DNA from: PALSA-612 sp964595575
GTDB lineage: Bacteria > Actinomycetota > Thermoleophilia > Gaiellales > Gaiellaceae
NCBI GenBank assembly: GCA_964595575.1
Contig: CAZQRA010000009.1
Location: 9,843 to 73,842 of the forward strand
Reading direction: 5' to 3'
DNA: 64,000 bases
The translations under genes and the position numbers were made by a program. The notes under the pieces are model-generated. The model made no database searches, was not told where the DNA came from, and saw only the letters and a list, made by a program, of their open reading frames with translations. This document shows positions 31,981 through 41,310 of this stretch, piece by piece (position 1 is the stretch's first letter; every line of letters starts with the position of its first letter).

Positions 31981-32190
31981 ATGGAGACCCTGGGCAAGGC
32001 TCTTTTGGCGATGGGGATCGTCCTCCTGGTGGCGGGAGCGGGCGTCCTCGTCTTGGCCCGCTTCGGCATCGGTCGGCTGCCCGGAGACATCGTCGTCCGC
32101 CGTGGGAACTTCACGCTCTATGCCCCCATCGGGCTCATGATCGTGGCCAGCATCCTCCTCACCATCCTCCTCAACCTGCTCCGCCGCTAG
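31981..32190 (+). CDS. DUF2905-like small membrane protein
   Basis: A 69-residue protein with two membrane segments (residues 5-27 and 47-67) joined by GRLPGDIVVRRGNFTLYAPIG, the signature of the DUF2905 family. The function is unknown. It is divergent from htrA across a 90-base region with a palindrome. The PRC-barrel gene follows about 50 bases downstream on the same strand. Confidence 0.85.
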   Translation: METLGKALLAMGIVLLVAGAGVLVLARFGIGRLPGDIVVRRGNFTLYAPIGLMIVASILLTILLNLLRR

Positions 32191-32241
32191 GGTCTGCCCG
32201 GGCGGTGGCGTAGGATGGGGCGTCGCCGCTGAGGAGGGTCG

Positions 32242-32778
32242 ATGGCAACGACGCTGAGGAAGGTCCTGCGCAGGGAGGTGGTCGCCCTCGACAGCGGGCG
32301 GGCGCTGGGCCGGCCGGCGGACATCGTGGTCGACCCCGAGCGGCACCGGGTGGCGCTGGTCGTGCTCACCCGGGGCTCCCTGCCCGAGACCTCGGTGGTC
32401 GTCCACGCCCGCCACGTCCACTCCTTCGACGCGGACACGATCGGGGTCGACAGCCTGGAGGCGCTGAGGGTGGCTGCCCAGGACGAGGAGACGCTCGAGC
32501 TTCTCCGCCGGGGGCTGGAGCTGCGCGGGCGTCCGGTGCTGAGCGCGGAGGGACGACGCCTGGGCCGGATCACGACCATCGTGGTCGACGCCGACGGGAC
32601 GGTCAGGCAGTACCGGATCAGGAAGGGCCTCCTCGGCTACCTGCGCCCTTCCCTCAAGATCGACCCCAAGGAGCTACGCACGGCTGGAGGGGATATGGCG
32701 GTCGTGGACGAGCACAGGGAAGCCGGCGACCGACGGGGCGGCGGCAACGGAGACCCCGCAGGAAGGGAGAAGGCCTGA
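32242..32778 (+). CDS. PRC-barrel domain protein
   Basis: A 178-residue protein with two PRC-barrel-like units, about residues 6-85 (LRREVVALDSGRALGRPADIVVD) and 90-150 (GRPVLSAEGRRLGRITTIVVDADG). PRC barrels occur in RimM and photosynthetic reaction centre H subunits and often mediate protein or RNA binding; here the partner is unknown. The C-terminal 30 residues are hydrophilic and disordered-looking. RBS GAGGAGGG precedes ATG 32242. Confidence 0.8.
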   Translation: MATTLRKVLRREVVALDSGRALGRPADIVVDPERHRVALVVLTRGSLPETSVVVHARHVHSFDADTIGVDSLEALRVAAQDEETLELLRRGLELRGRPVLSAEGRRLGRITTIVVDADGTVRQYRIRKGLLGYLRPSLKIDPKELRTAGGDMAVVDEHREAGDRRGGGNGDPAGREKA

Positions 32779-32844
32779 CGTACGCGCTTGCCTCGCTAGA
32801 GGAGGGAGAGAGGATTCCTCGACCCCGCGTCGCACCTACGCTGC

Positions 32845-33390
32845 GTGTGGCACGACGTCTTCCACCTGGGCGTTCCCTTCGCCGAGAAGGTGGCACGGTC
32901 CCTCCTCGTCTACCTCTTCCTCGTCGCTGCCCTGCGCCTCGTGGGCAAGCGCGAGCTGGGGCAGGCAAGCACCCTCGATCTCGTCGTCCTGCTCTTGGTG
33001 GCGAACGCCGTCCAGAACGGGATCATCGGCGACGACCTGTCGGTCACAGGCGCCGTCGTCGGGGCAGCTGTCCTCTTCGCCGTCAACGAGCTCTTCGCCC
33101 GCGCCTCGTACGCGTTCCCCTGGGTTGCCCGCATCCTCGAAGGAGATCCGATCGTCCTCATCGAGCAGGGCCGGCCTGACCGGCGGGCCCTGTTTCGAGC
33201 CGGGATCTCGCTGTCCGAGCTGCGGGCCATCGCTAGGCGGCAGGGCTTCGCCGACTTGGGCCAGGTGCACACGGCCATCCTGGAGACGAACGGGGTCGTC
33301 TCCATGTTCGCCGAGGACGAGCCTCACCTCTACCACCCGGCCGAGCCGAGCGGCCCCGGCGTCGGCAGCCGCCCCCCGGCCCAGGGATAG
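32845..33390 (+). CDS. DUF421 (YetF-like) membrane protein
   Basis: A 181-residue protein from GTG 32845. Three membrane segments occupy about residues 10-95 with the family motif LRLVGKRELGQASTLDLVVLLLVANAVQN, followed by the cytoplasmic YetF-type domain (FRAGISLSELRAIARRQGFADLGQVHTAILETNGVVS). The function is unknown. It is shorter than Bacillus YetF. Its stop is separated by one base from the stop of the convergent P-type ATPase. Confidence 0.88.
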   Translation: MWHDVFHLGVPFAEKVARSLLVYLFLVAALRLVGKRELGQASTLDLVVLLLVANAVQNGIIGDDLSVTGAVVGAAVLFAVNELFARASYAFPWVARILEGDPIVLIEQGRPDRRALFRAGISLSELRAIARRQGFADLGQVHTAILETNGVVSMFAEDEPHLYHPAEPSGPGVGSRPPAQG

Positions 33391-33391
33391 G

Positions 33392-36061
33392 TCAGGAGGG
33401 GCGGCCCCTGGCCGCCAGGCGGCGGAGAAGAGCCTTGCGCCCCTCCTCGGCCAGGACGACGAGGAACGGCCAGCTCAGCAGGACGAGCCAGTGGACGGGC
33501 CCGATGGGGGCCTGGTGGAAAGCGGCGTTGAGGCCGGGGGCGTAGACGAGGGCGGCGGCCAGGGCGAGCTCGAAGGCGACGCCGACGAGGAGGAGGCGGT
33601 TGGAGAGGAGGCCGATCTCGAAGACCGAGCGGCGGCCCGTGCGCATGGCAAAGCCGGCTCCCACTTGGGCCATGACGATGCCGGTCTGGGTCATCGTCGT
33701 CGCCTGCACGTAGATCCTCCCCGAGTCGGGGAGGGGAGCCGGCGGCCGCCAGCCCCCGAGGAGGTAGCCCGCCAGGAAGCTGGCCATGGCGGCCAAGCCC
33801 TCGAGCGGGCCTACGAACCCGTATACCCGGGCGAGGACGCGCCGGTCGAGGAGCCGCTCGCCCCGGGGACGGGGCGGCCGGGCCATCGTTCCCGGCTCCG
33901 GGCGCTCGGTCCCCAGCGCGATCGCGGGCAGCATGTCCGTCCCCAGGTCGATGGCCAGGATCTGCATGACGACAAGGGGCAAGGGAATGGCGCCGAGGGA
34001 CAGGCCCCAGGCGAGGAACGGGATGAGCTCGCCGACGTTGGAGCAGAAGTGGTACGAAGCGAAGCGCCGTATGTTGTCGAAGACGGCCCTCCCTTCCTCT
34101 ACCGCCGCCACGATGGAGGCGAAGTTGTCGTCCAGGAGGATCATGTCCGCTGTCTCCTTGGCCACGTCGGTGCCGCTCCCCATGGCCACGCCGATGTCCG
34201 CCTCCTTGAGGGCGGGAGCGTCGTTGACGCCATCGCCGGTCATGGCCACCACCTCCCCTGCGGCTCGCAGCACGCGGGCCAGGCGCAGCTTCTGCTCAGG
34301 CGTGATCCGGGCGAAGATCACGTCGTGGTCGGCCAGCGTCCGAGCCAGCGTCTCGTCGTCCATGCCGTCCACCGTGCGAGGCCCGAGCACCTGCACCTCT
34401 CTCCCCCCGTGCACCTCGCCCTGGGGCCCCACGACCGGAGTCGTCTCCCCCACGAGGCCGATGCGACGGGCAACGGCCTCGGCCGTCCAGCCGCTGTCCC
34501 CGGTGACCATGATCACCCGGATGCCGGCCTGCCGGCAGCGGGCGATCGCCTCCGGTACCTCGGGACGGGGAGGGTCGAGAAGGCCCACCAAGCCGAGCAG
34601 CTCCAGCGCCCGCTCCACCGTCTCTGGCCGCAGGTCCAGGGGAGGATCCCAGCGGCGAGCGAGGGCGAGGACGCGAAGGCCCTGGCGCTCCATCTCCTCT
34701 GCTGCCCGCAGCGCGCGCTCCCGCTCGTCGGGGGGGAGCGCAGCCCGAGGCACCACCTCCTCGGGCGCTCCCTTGACGTAGGCGACGTGGCCCTCGCCGT
34801 CGAGATGAACGGTCGTCATCCGCTTGCGCCGAGAGTCGAACGGGATCTCCCCCACTCGGGGGTAATGCGCCACCTCTTGGGTCGGCCGCAGCCCTCCCTT
34901 CTCGGCCAGTACAACTAGAGCTGCCTCGGTGGGGTCGCCGACGACCCGGCGACGCTCGCCCACGCGTTGCACGCGGCTGTCGTTGCAAAGCAGCCCGCAG
35001 CGCAAAAGCTCGGCGTAGGGACGCGGGTCGACCGGCCGACCGTCTCGCAGGAATCGGCCGTAGGGCTCGTAGCCTGCTCCCTCGACCTCGAGCTCCACCT
35101 CCGGCGTCCACACCCGCACCACCGTCATCTCGTTCTCCGTCAGCGTCCCCGTCTTGTCGGTGCAGATGACCGTCGTCTCCCCTAGGGTCTCCACGGAGGA
35201 GAGTCGGCGGACGAGGGCCTGGCGGCGAGCCATGCGCTGGGTGGCGAGCGCCAAGGACAGCGTCACCGTGGGGAGGAGGCCCTCGGGAACGTTGGCCACG
35301 GTGACGCCCACGGCGAAGAGGAAGCGCTCCTGCCACCCCATGCCCAGGAAGCCGGCCACGAGGAAGAAGAGCGACCCTACCGCCAACGACAGCAGGGCGA
35401 CAAACCGGGTCAGGTGGCGAAGCTCCCGCTCGAGGGGGCTGGGATCTGATCGGACGCGCTGGGCGAGCTCGGCGACCCGGCCGAAGCGCGTGGCCATGCC
35501 GGTGGCGGTGACCACGGCCAGGGCGGAGCCAGCCGTCACGTAGGTGCCCGCGTAGACCTCGTCCTCGGGCTCGACCGGCCACGACTCCCCCGTCAACGCC
35601 GACTGGTCGACCCGCAGGCGGACCCGCTCGACCAGGCGGGCATCGGCGCTCACCCGATCTCCCGCCGCGAGGACGAGGAGGTCGCCGGGCACGAGCTCCT
35701 CGGCCGAAATCTCCACCTGGACGCCGTCACGCACCACCCGAGCGGCCTGCGGAAGCATCCGCCGCAGGGCCTCGATCGCTCGCTCCGCCTTCCGCTCCTG
35801 GACGTAGGCGAAGACGGCGTTGACGACGATCACCACCACGATGGCCAGCGAGAGCTGGGGCATCCCTCCCGCCCAGGCAAGCGCCGCTCCCGCCCACAGG
35901 AGCAAGGCCAAGAGGTGGAGGAGCTGGGCGCAGAAGCGAGCCAGGGGATGAGGCCGCCTGGGCTCGGCAAGGACGTTTTTGCCGTAGCGACGGAGACGTC
36001 TCTGCGCCTCCTCGCTGGTCAGACCTAGCTTCGGCGTCGCCGTCCCTGGCGCCGCCGCCAT
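33392..36061 (-). CDS. P-type cation-transporting ATPase, class II, Na,K-ATPase-like (P2C-like)
   Basis: An 889-residue ion pump. Order: cation ATPase N-domain (1-60), membrane pair, actuator with TGES (157-160), membrane pair with NVPEGLLPTVTLSLALATQRMARR (257-280), phosphorylation Asp302 in DKTGTLT, nucleotide domain with KGAPEEV, hinge TGDGVNDAP, and six C-terminal membrane segments. SNVGELIPFL (M5) and DLGTDMLPAIALGTERPEPGTM (M6) resemble Na,K/H,K-ATPases more than calcium pumps. ATG 36061 overlaps the stop of the universal stress protein gene (ATGA); longer in-frame sequence upstream is only a shadow of that gene. The transported ion is inferred, not shown. Confidence 0.9.
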   Translation of the reverse strand: MAAAPGTATPKLGLTSEEAQRRLRRYGKNVLAEPRRPHPLARFCAQLLHLLALLLWAGAALAWAGGMPQLSLAIVVVIVVNAVFAYVQERKAERAIEALRRMLPQAARVVRDGVQVEISAEELVPGDLLVLAAGDRVSADARLVERVRLRVDQSALTGESWPVEPEDEVYAGTYVTAGSALAVVTATGMATRFGRVAELAQRVRSDPSPLERELRHLTRFVALLSLAVGSLFFLVAGFLGMGWQERFLFAVGVTVANVPEGLLPTVTLSLALATQRMARRQALVRRLSSVETLGETTVICTDKTGTLTENEMTVVRVWTPEVELEVEGAGYEPYGRFLRDGRPVDPRPYAELLRCGLLCNDSRVQRVGERRRVVGDPTEAALVVLAEKGGLRPTQEVAHYPRVGEIPFDSRRKRMTTVHLDGEGHVAYVKGAPEEVVPRAALPPDERERALRAAEEMERQGLRVLALARRWDPPLDLRPETVERALELLGLVGLLDPPRPEVPEAIARCRQAGIRVIMVTGDSGWTAEAVARRIGLVGETTPVVGPQGEVHGGREVQVLGPRTVDGMDDETLARTLADHDVIFARITPEQKLRLARVLRAAGEVVAMTGDGVNDAPALKEADIGVAMGSGTDVAKETADMILLDDNFASIVAAVEEGRAVFDNIRRFASYHFCSNVGELIPFLAWGLSLGAIPLPLVVMQILAIDLGTDMLPAIALGTERPEPGTMARPPRPRGERLLDRRVLARVYGFVGPLEGLAAMASFLAGYLLGGWRPPAPLPDSGRIYVQATTMTQTGIVMAQVGAGFAMRTGRRSVFEIGLLSNRLLLVGVAFELALAAALVYAPGLNAAFHQAPIGPVHWLVLLSWPFLVVLAEEGRKALLRRLAARGRPS

Positions 36062-36531
36062 CAGCCGCTCCGCGACACCTCGTGCTCGATCCGCCCCGGC
36101 TCGCCCACGCCGACCCGCTCCTTCACCACCAGCACCGGCAGCGAGGAGTGGCGGACGACGGCGGTGGAGACGCTCCCCAGGAGAGCGCCGGCGATCGCCC
36201 CCAGCCCCCGCGATCCCACGACGATGAGGCCCGCCTCCCGGTAGCGAGCGGTGCGCAAGATCTCGTCGGCCGGGTCTCCCTCGGCGATCTCGTAGTCTGC
36301 CTCCACCCCTACGCGCTCGGCCTCGGCCAGAGCCGCCTCCAAGACAGCCCGCGCCTGGCGGAGCTGGGAGGAGAGCTTGCGCTGGTAGTAGGGCTCGCCC
36401 AGGAGGGCGATGGGGCTTCGCACGTGGACGAAGGTCACCGGCACTCCCAGCTGGCGGGCGAGCTCGACCCCCTCCTTGACGGCAGCCTGCGACCCAGGAG
36501 AGCCGTCCGTTCCGATGACGATCCGCTCCAT
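36061..36531 (-). CDS. Universal stress protein (UspA family)
   Basis: A 156-residue UspA-fold protein. It starts MERIVIGTDGSPGSQAAVKEGVELA and ends with the ATP-binding motif VVGSRGLGAIAGALLGSVSTAVVRHSSLPVLVV (G-2x-G-9x-G-S/T type). ATG 36531 is preceded by AAAGGAGGA, which decides the start. It overlaps the P-type ATPase start by one base and must be co-translated with it, a pairing also seen in dormancy-type regulons of actinobacteria. It probably binds ATP and modulates survival or transport. Confidence 0.93.
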   Translation of the reverse strand: MERIVIGTDGSPGSQAAVKEGVELARQLGVPVTFVHVRSPIALLGEPYYQRKLSSQLRQARAVLEAALAEAERVGVEADYEIAEGDPADEILRTARYREAGLIVVGSRGLGAIAGALLGSVSTAVVRHSSLPVLVVKERVGVGEPGRIEHEVSRSG

Positions 36532-36674
36532 GGCTCCTCCTTTCGGCCTCAGTGTGGCGTGCCCGCCGTCGCCCGCCATCAGGGGCGAGGCTGAGCCTGC
36601 TCCGGGTTTTCCCGCAGGGAATCGTCAGCGGCCGGCCCGATGACGGGCGACACAGGCCCGGCGACGCTGGCAGC

Positions 36675-39338
36675 ATGCCCCTGACGGTGCTTCCCCGGGA
36701 CGTCATTCTCCGCGACGGCCGCACCCTCCGGCTTCGCCCTCCCTCGGCTACCGACGGCGCCAAGCTGCTTGCCTTCCTCGCCCGCCTCTCCGAGCAGAGC
36801 CTCTACCAGCGCTTCCACGGCTTTCCCTCGCTCACCCCTGAGCTCGTGGCCCCCTTCCTCGACCCCGACTGGCGCGAGCGGGGGGCGCTCGTCGGCACCT
36901 TCAGGGAGGGGACGACGGAGCGCGTGGTCGCCCTGGCCAACTGGGTGCGCCTGCGCGACCCGAGCTGCGCCGAGGTGGCGTTCGTGGTCGCCGACGAGCT
37001 CCAGGGCTTGGGGGCGGGGACCCGGCTCCTCGAGCAGCTGGCGGAGACGGCAGCCGCCGCCGGCATCGAGACCTTCGTGGCCGAGGTGCTCCCTGCCAAC
37101 CGGGCCATGCTGCGCGTGTTCGAGGACGCCGGCTTCGCCGTCAGCCGCCGGCTGGAGGACGGCGAGATCGAGGTTCGCCTGGCGCTGGAGCCGACGGGCG
37201 CCTACCAGGAGCGGGTCGACATGCGTGACCACGTGGCCGTCACCGCCTCCCTCCAGCCCTTCTTCCGGCCTCGCGTGGTGGCCGTGGTCGGAGCCTCCCC
37301 CAAGCGGGGCTCGATCGGAGGCGAGCTCTTCCGCAACATCGTGGCGGGAGACTTCGCCGGAGCCGCCTACCCGATCAACCGCTCCGGGGAGCCGGTGGCG
37401 GGCGTGCGGGCATACCGGTCGCCCTCCGAGATCCCCGACCCCATCGACCTGGCCGTGATCTGCGTCCCGGCTGAGGGCGTGCTGGAGGCGGCGGAGGAGG
37501 CCTTGCGGACGGGGACGAAAGCCCTCTGCGTCATCTCTGCCGGGTTCGCCGAGACCGGGCCGGAGGGAGCCCGTCGCCAAGAGGCGCTCCTCGCCTCGGT
37601 CCGCGCCCACGGGGCTCGCCTGATCGGACCCAACTGCCTCGGCATCGCCGTGTCCCGCTGTCGGCTCAACGCCACCTTCGGCCCGCGGCCGCTTCCGCCC
37701 GGGAACGTGGCCTTCTCCTCCCAGTCGGGAGCGCTCGGCCTCGCCCTCCTGGAGGCGGCGGACGCCCGCGGGCTCGGCTTGTCCGCCTTCGTCTCCATCG
37801 GCAACAAGGCCGACGTCTCCTCAAACGACCTGCTCGAGTACTGGGAGGACGATCCCGACACCGAGGTCATCCTCCTGTACGTGGAGTCGTTCGGGAACCC
37901 GCGCAAGTTCGCCCGCCTGGCGAGGAGGGTGGCCCGGCGCAAGCCCATCCTGGCCCTGAAAGGGGGTCGCACCCGCTCGGGAGCGCGGGCGGCCGGCTCC
38001 CACACGGCCGCCCTGGCCGGCTCGGAGACGGCGGTGAACGCCCTGTTCCGCCAGGCCGGCGTGGTACGAGCGGACACCCTGGAGGAGCTTCTGGACGTGG
38101 CCAGCCTCCTCTCCAGCCAGCCGCTGCCGCGGGGACGGCGGGTGGGTCTCCTCACCAACGCGGGGGGGCTGGGCATCCTGGCCGCCGACGCCTGCGAGGC
38201 AGCCGGTCTCGAGCTCCCGCCGCCGGCCCAGGAGACCCGCGCCGCCCTGGCCGACGTCCTGCCGCCGGAGGCCAGCCTGGCCAACCCCGTGGACATGCTC
38301 GGGTCGGCCACGGCCGAGACCTTCGCGGCCGCCCTGCCTCTCCTCCTCCACGACCCGGGTCTCGACGCCGTCATAGTGCTGTTCGTCCCCCCGGTGGTGG
38401 CCGAGGCCGAGGACGTGGCCACCGCAGTGGTGCAGGCGGCCGAGGAGGCGGGAGAGCCCCGCAAGCCCGTCTTGGGCGTCTTCGTGAGCCACGCGGGACC
38501 GCCGTCCCCGCTCCTCCGCCCAGGAAGCCGGGTGACGCCCTTTGCCTACCCGGAGTCGGCGGCGCGGGCGCTCGGTCGGGCCGCCCAGCGGGCGGACTGG
38601 CTGCGGCGGCCGGCGGGGGTCGTGCCCGAGCTGGAGGGGATCGACGAGGAGCAGGGGCGGGCGGTGGTCGCGGCCGCCCTGGAGCGCTCGTCCGACGGGT
38701 GGCTGGAGCCGTCGGCGATCCGCGCTCTTCTCTCTGCCTACGGGATCCCACTCGTCGCCGAGGAGGTGGCCGCCGACCCCGAGGAAGCGGTAGAGGCTTC
38801 CCGCCGGCTCGGCTACCCCGTGGTGGTCAAGTCGGCGGAGCCGGGAGCCCACAAGACGGAGCGGGGCCTCGTCGCCCTCGACCTGCACCGCCCGGACGAG
38901 GTGCGGCAGGCAGCGGAGCGGATCGGGCCTCCTCTCCTCGTGCAACCGATGGTGCGAGGCGGAGCCGAGCTTCTGGCGGGAGCGGTGCAAGATCCCGTGT
39001 TCGGGCCGCTCGTCGGCTTCGGGCCGGGCGGCGTCCTGGCCGAGCTCATCGGGGAGGCCCAGTTCCGCATCGCCCCCCTCACCGACGTCGACGCCGAGGA
39101 GCTCGTTCGCGCCGGCAAGGCCGGGGCCCTGGTGGCCGGCTTCCGCGGCGCTCCGCCCTCCGACGTGGGCGCCCTCGTCCACCTCGTCCTTCGCCTCTCC
39201 CAGCTCGCCCAGGACCTGCCGGAGGTAGTCGAGCTCGACCTCAATCCCGTCGTCGGCCTGCCCGCAGGCTGCGTGGTCGTGGACGCCCGCGTCCGCGTGG
39301 CGAGGGTCGAGCCTGCCCCCCGCGTCAAGACGTGGTAG
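36675..39338 (+). CDS. GNAT acetyltransferase fused to NDP-forming acyl-CoA synthetase (Pat-like)
   Basis: An 887-residue fusion. Residues 1-175 are a GNAT domain (RLRPPSATDGAKLLAFLARLSEQSLYQRF, then VADELQGLGAGTRLLEQLAE for acetyl-CoA). Residues about 190-310 are a CoA-binding Rossmann domain (RVVAVVGASPKRGSIGGELFRN); about 320-600 are the succinyl-CoA-ligase-like part with the probable phospho-His in GSHTAALAG; from about 670 an ATP-grasp domain (GYPVVVKSAEPGAHKT). This is the lysine acetyltransferase architecture of Salmonella Pat but with GNAT first, as in many actinobacteria. It may acetylate acyl-CoA synthetases such as the one at 13004. ATG 36675 is the natural start. Confidence 0.9.
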   Translation: MPLTVLPRDVILRDGRTLRLRPPSATDGAKLLAFLARLSEQSLYQRFHGFPSLTPELVAPFLDPDWRERGALVGTFREGTTERVVALANWVRLRDPSCAEVAFVVADELQGLGAGTRLLEQLAETAAAAGIETFVAEVLPANRAMLRVFEDAGFAVSRRLEDGEIEVRLALEPTGAYQERVDMRDHVAVTASLQPFFRPRVVAVVGASPKRGSIGGELFRNIVAGDFAGAAYPINRSGEPVAGVRAYRSPSEIPDPIDLAVICVPAEGVLEAAEEALRTGTKALCVISAGFAETGPEGARRQEALLASVRAHGARLIGPNCLGIAVSRCRLNATFGPRPLPPGNVAFSSQSGALGLALLEAADARGLGLSAFVSIGNKADVSSNDLLEYWEDDPDTEVILLYVESFGNPRKFARLARRVARRKPILALKGGRTRSGARAAGSHTAALAGSETAVNALFRQAGVVRADTLEELLDVASLLSSQPLPRGRRVGLLTNAGGLGILAADACEAAGLELPPPAQETRAALADVLPPEASLANPVDMLGSATAETFAAALPLLLHDPGLDAVIVLFVPPVVAEAEDVATAVVQAAEEAGEPRKPVLGVFVSHAGPPSPLLRPGSRVTPFAYPESAARALGRAAQRADWLRRPAGVVPELEGIDEEQGRAVVAAALERSSDGWLEPSAIRALLSAYGIPLVAEEVAADPEEAVEASRRLGYPVVVKSAEPGAHKTERGLVALDLHRPDEVRQAAERIGPPLLVQPMVRGGAELLAGAVQDPVFGPLVGFGPGGVLAELIGEAQFRIAPLTDVDAEELVRAGKAGALVAGFRGAPPSDVGALVHLVLRLSQLAQDLPEVVELDLNPVVGLPAGCVVVDARVRVARVEPAPRVKTW

Positions 39339-39367
39339 GGGCCGCTCCTTCCGCGTCCACGGACAGC

Positions 39368-40125
39368 TCAGCGACCCTTCGGCGGGGCGCGGCGCTGCAC
39401 GGCGAAGGGCGAGACCTCGAGCGAGGTGATCCTGCCACGCCAGTAGACGAAGGGGCCGTCAGGCAGCTCCCAGCGCGCCTCAGCCTGGGTAGGGATGCGG
39501 ATGCCGCCCAGGACGGAGTAGTCGCCGAAGCTTCCGCCCCACGCTCTCCGCACGATGTTCTTGCCCTCCGTGTACGGGCGCCCGTCGGCGAAGCAGGCGG
39601 CGTGTCGCCGGCGGCGTCGAACCCGAGCCGGACCGCGACAGGCTCCGGCCTCACCTGCGTGCTGACCTCGACGGTCTGGGGGTCGGGCTCCCGCCACTCG
39701 AGTTCGCGATTGGCGCGCATCGCGTGGGGCACCCATGGCAGCTCGGCGAGGTAGCGCATCGCCTCTCCCTCCGCGGTCTCCTGCCCGCGTGCCTGCGCCA
39801 CCGCCACGCCGAGCAGGCGCACCTCGAGCAGTCCCTCACCGGCCGCGTAGCAGTCGAGAACGCGCAGCGAGACGAGCGGGAGGAGGCGACACCGGGCCCG
39901 CCAGGAGAAGGCGACCTCCTCCACGGCGAACTCCTCGACGGCGTCGAAGCGGAGCCAGCGGCCGCCCGGCCTCGGGCGCATCTCTCCGACCTGGGTCACC
40001 CGCACCCGCCGCGGCAGGCTCCCGCCCGCCGGCAGAGCGCGCTGGGCGTAGCGCCGCACGAGCGCCGGGAGGCTCTTCTCGGACGCGATCGTGGATCGCG
40101 GACCTTGGGATCGCTTGGCGCCCAT
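39368..40125 (-). pseudogene. DUF6544-like protein, interrupted by a one-base frameshift
   Basis: From ATG 40125, preceded by AAAGGAG, the frame reads LPRRVRVTQVGEMRPRPGGRWLRFDAVEEF, then LRVLDCYAAGEGLLEVRLLGV and RYLAELPWVPHAMR, matching what I recall of the DUF6544 family. Near 39600 it runs out of homology (GFDAAGDTPP); the family-like continuation CFADGRPYTEGKN, then WGGSFGDYSVLGGIRIPTQAEARWELPDGPFVYWRG is in the next frame down to the stop at 39368. Adding one base in the GCCGCC run restores a 252-residue protein. It is either a recent loss or a sequencing error. The function is unknown. Confidence 0.75.
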
Positions 40126-40185
40126 CCCCGCTCCTTTCCGGGCTCCCGCCGGCTCCTTGCCCCCGGGACCTGAGAGGATAGGGCC

Positions 40186-41310
40186 ATGCAGGCGCTGCGC
40201 AAGGTCGCGCCGGGCTCGGGGCTCGAGCTGGTGGAGACCCCTGAGCCGGCCCCGGCGCCGGACGAGGTGGTCGTGGAGGTGGAAGCGGCCTCCATCTGCG
40301 GCACCGACCTGCACATCGCCCGCTGGGACGAGTGGGCAGCGCACCGGATTCGGCCTCCGCTCACGCTCGGGCACGAGCTGGCAGGGACAGTCGTGGAGAC
40401 GGGGAGGGACGTGCGCCACGTGGAGGTGGGCGAGTACGTCTCCGCCGAGAGCCACATCACCTGCGGCATGTGCTTCTTCTGCCGGACCGGCCAGGCCCAC
40501 ATGTGCGAGGGAACCCAGATCCTCGGGGTCGACCGCGACGGGGCCTTCGCCCGCTACGTGGCAGTCCCCGAGGCCGTCGTCTGGAAGAACGACCGCGCGA
40601 AGCTGCCGCCGGAGATCGCCACCCTCCAGGAGCCGTTCGGCAACGCCGTCTTCGCCGCCTCCGAGCAGGACCTCTCCGGGGCCTCGGTGGCGGTCCTCGG
40701 CTGCGGTCCCGTCGGGCTCTTCACCGTGGCCATCGCTCGGGCCTCGGGAGCCGCGATCGTGCTCGCCTGCGACCTCAGGCCCTTCCGCCTCGAGCTGGCT
40801 CGGCGCATGGGGGCCCACGCCGTCGCCAACGTGGGGGAGCTGGAGGACACCGCCGCCTGGTTCCTGGAGCAGAACGAAGGGTACGGCTTGGACGTGGTGT
40901 TCGAGATGTCGGGCTCCCCCCGGGCCATCCAGGACGCCTTCCGCATCGCCCGCAACGGCGGGCGGGTGATCTTGTTCGGCATCCCCTCCCGGCCGGTGGA
41001 GATCGACGTGGCCGAGTCCCTCATCTTCAAGAACTTGGAGGTGCGGGCGATCAGCGGCCGGCGTGTCTTCGCCACCTGGTACAAGGCCCGCTGGCTCCTG
41101 GAGAGCGGCGTCGTCGACCTGCGACCGCTGATCACCCACGAGTACGACTTGGCCGACTTCGCGCTCGCCTTCGACCAGCTGGAGAGCGGTAACGCGGGCA
41201 AGATCGTCCTCTACCCCGGCCAGCGGCCGGCTCCCGAGCGGCTGAGGGAGAGGCCGCGGCCGGCCCGCGAGGAGGAGCCGACCGGGCCGAGGAGGTGGAC
41301 GCACCGGTGA
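40186..41310 (+). CDS. tdh: Zinc-dependent dehydrogenase, probable L-threonine 3-dehydrogenase
   Basis: A 374-residue medium-chain dehydrogenase. Catalytic zinc ligands are in SICGTDLHI and LGHELAGTV; the structural zinc site is CGMCFFCRTGQAHMC; the NAD loop is VLGCGPVGLFTVAIARASGA. The LHIARWDEWA segment and the next gene, a 2-amino-3-ketobutyrate ligase, identify it as the first step of threonine breakdown to glycine and acetyl-CoA. The last 25 residues are a basic, charged extension. Its stop overlaps the kbl start (GTGA). Confidence 0.9.
   Translation: MQALRKVAPGSGLELVETPEPAPAPDEVVVEVEAASICGTDLHIARWDEWAAHRIRPPLTLGHELAGTVVETGRDVRHVEVGEYVSAESHITCGMCFFCRTGQAHMCEGTQILGVDRDGAFARYVAVPEAVVWKNDRAKLPPEIATLQEPFGNAVFAASEQDLSGASVAVLGCGPVGLFTVAIARASGAAIVLACDLRPFRLELARRMGAHAVANVGELEDTAAWFLEQNEGYGLDVVFEMSGSPRAIQDAFRIARNGGRVILFGIPSRPVEIDVAESLIFKNLEVRAISGRRVFATWYKARWLLESGVVDLRPLITHEYDLADFALAFDQLESGNAGKIVLYPGQRPAPERLRERPRPAREEEPTGPRRWTHR

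Noticed and set aside
36062..36763. Long upstream extension of the P2C ATPase frame
   Set aside because: It is antisense-frame shadow of the universal stress protein gene; the ATPase N-domain begins at the ATG at 36061.
40126..41304. Minus-strand extension of the DUF6544-like frame over tdh
   Set aside because: The frame stays open only as a shadow of tdh; the ribosome-binding site and ATG at 40125 mark the real start.
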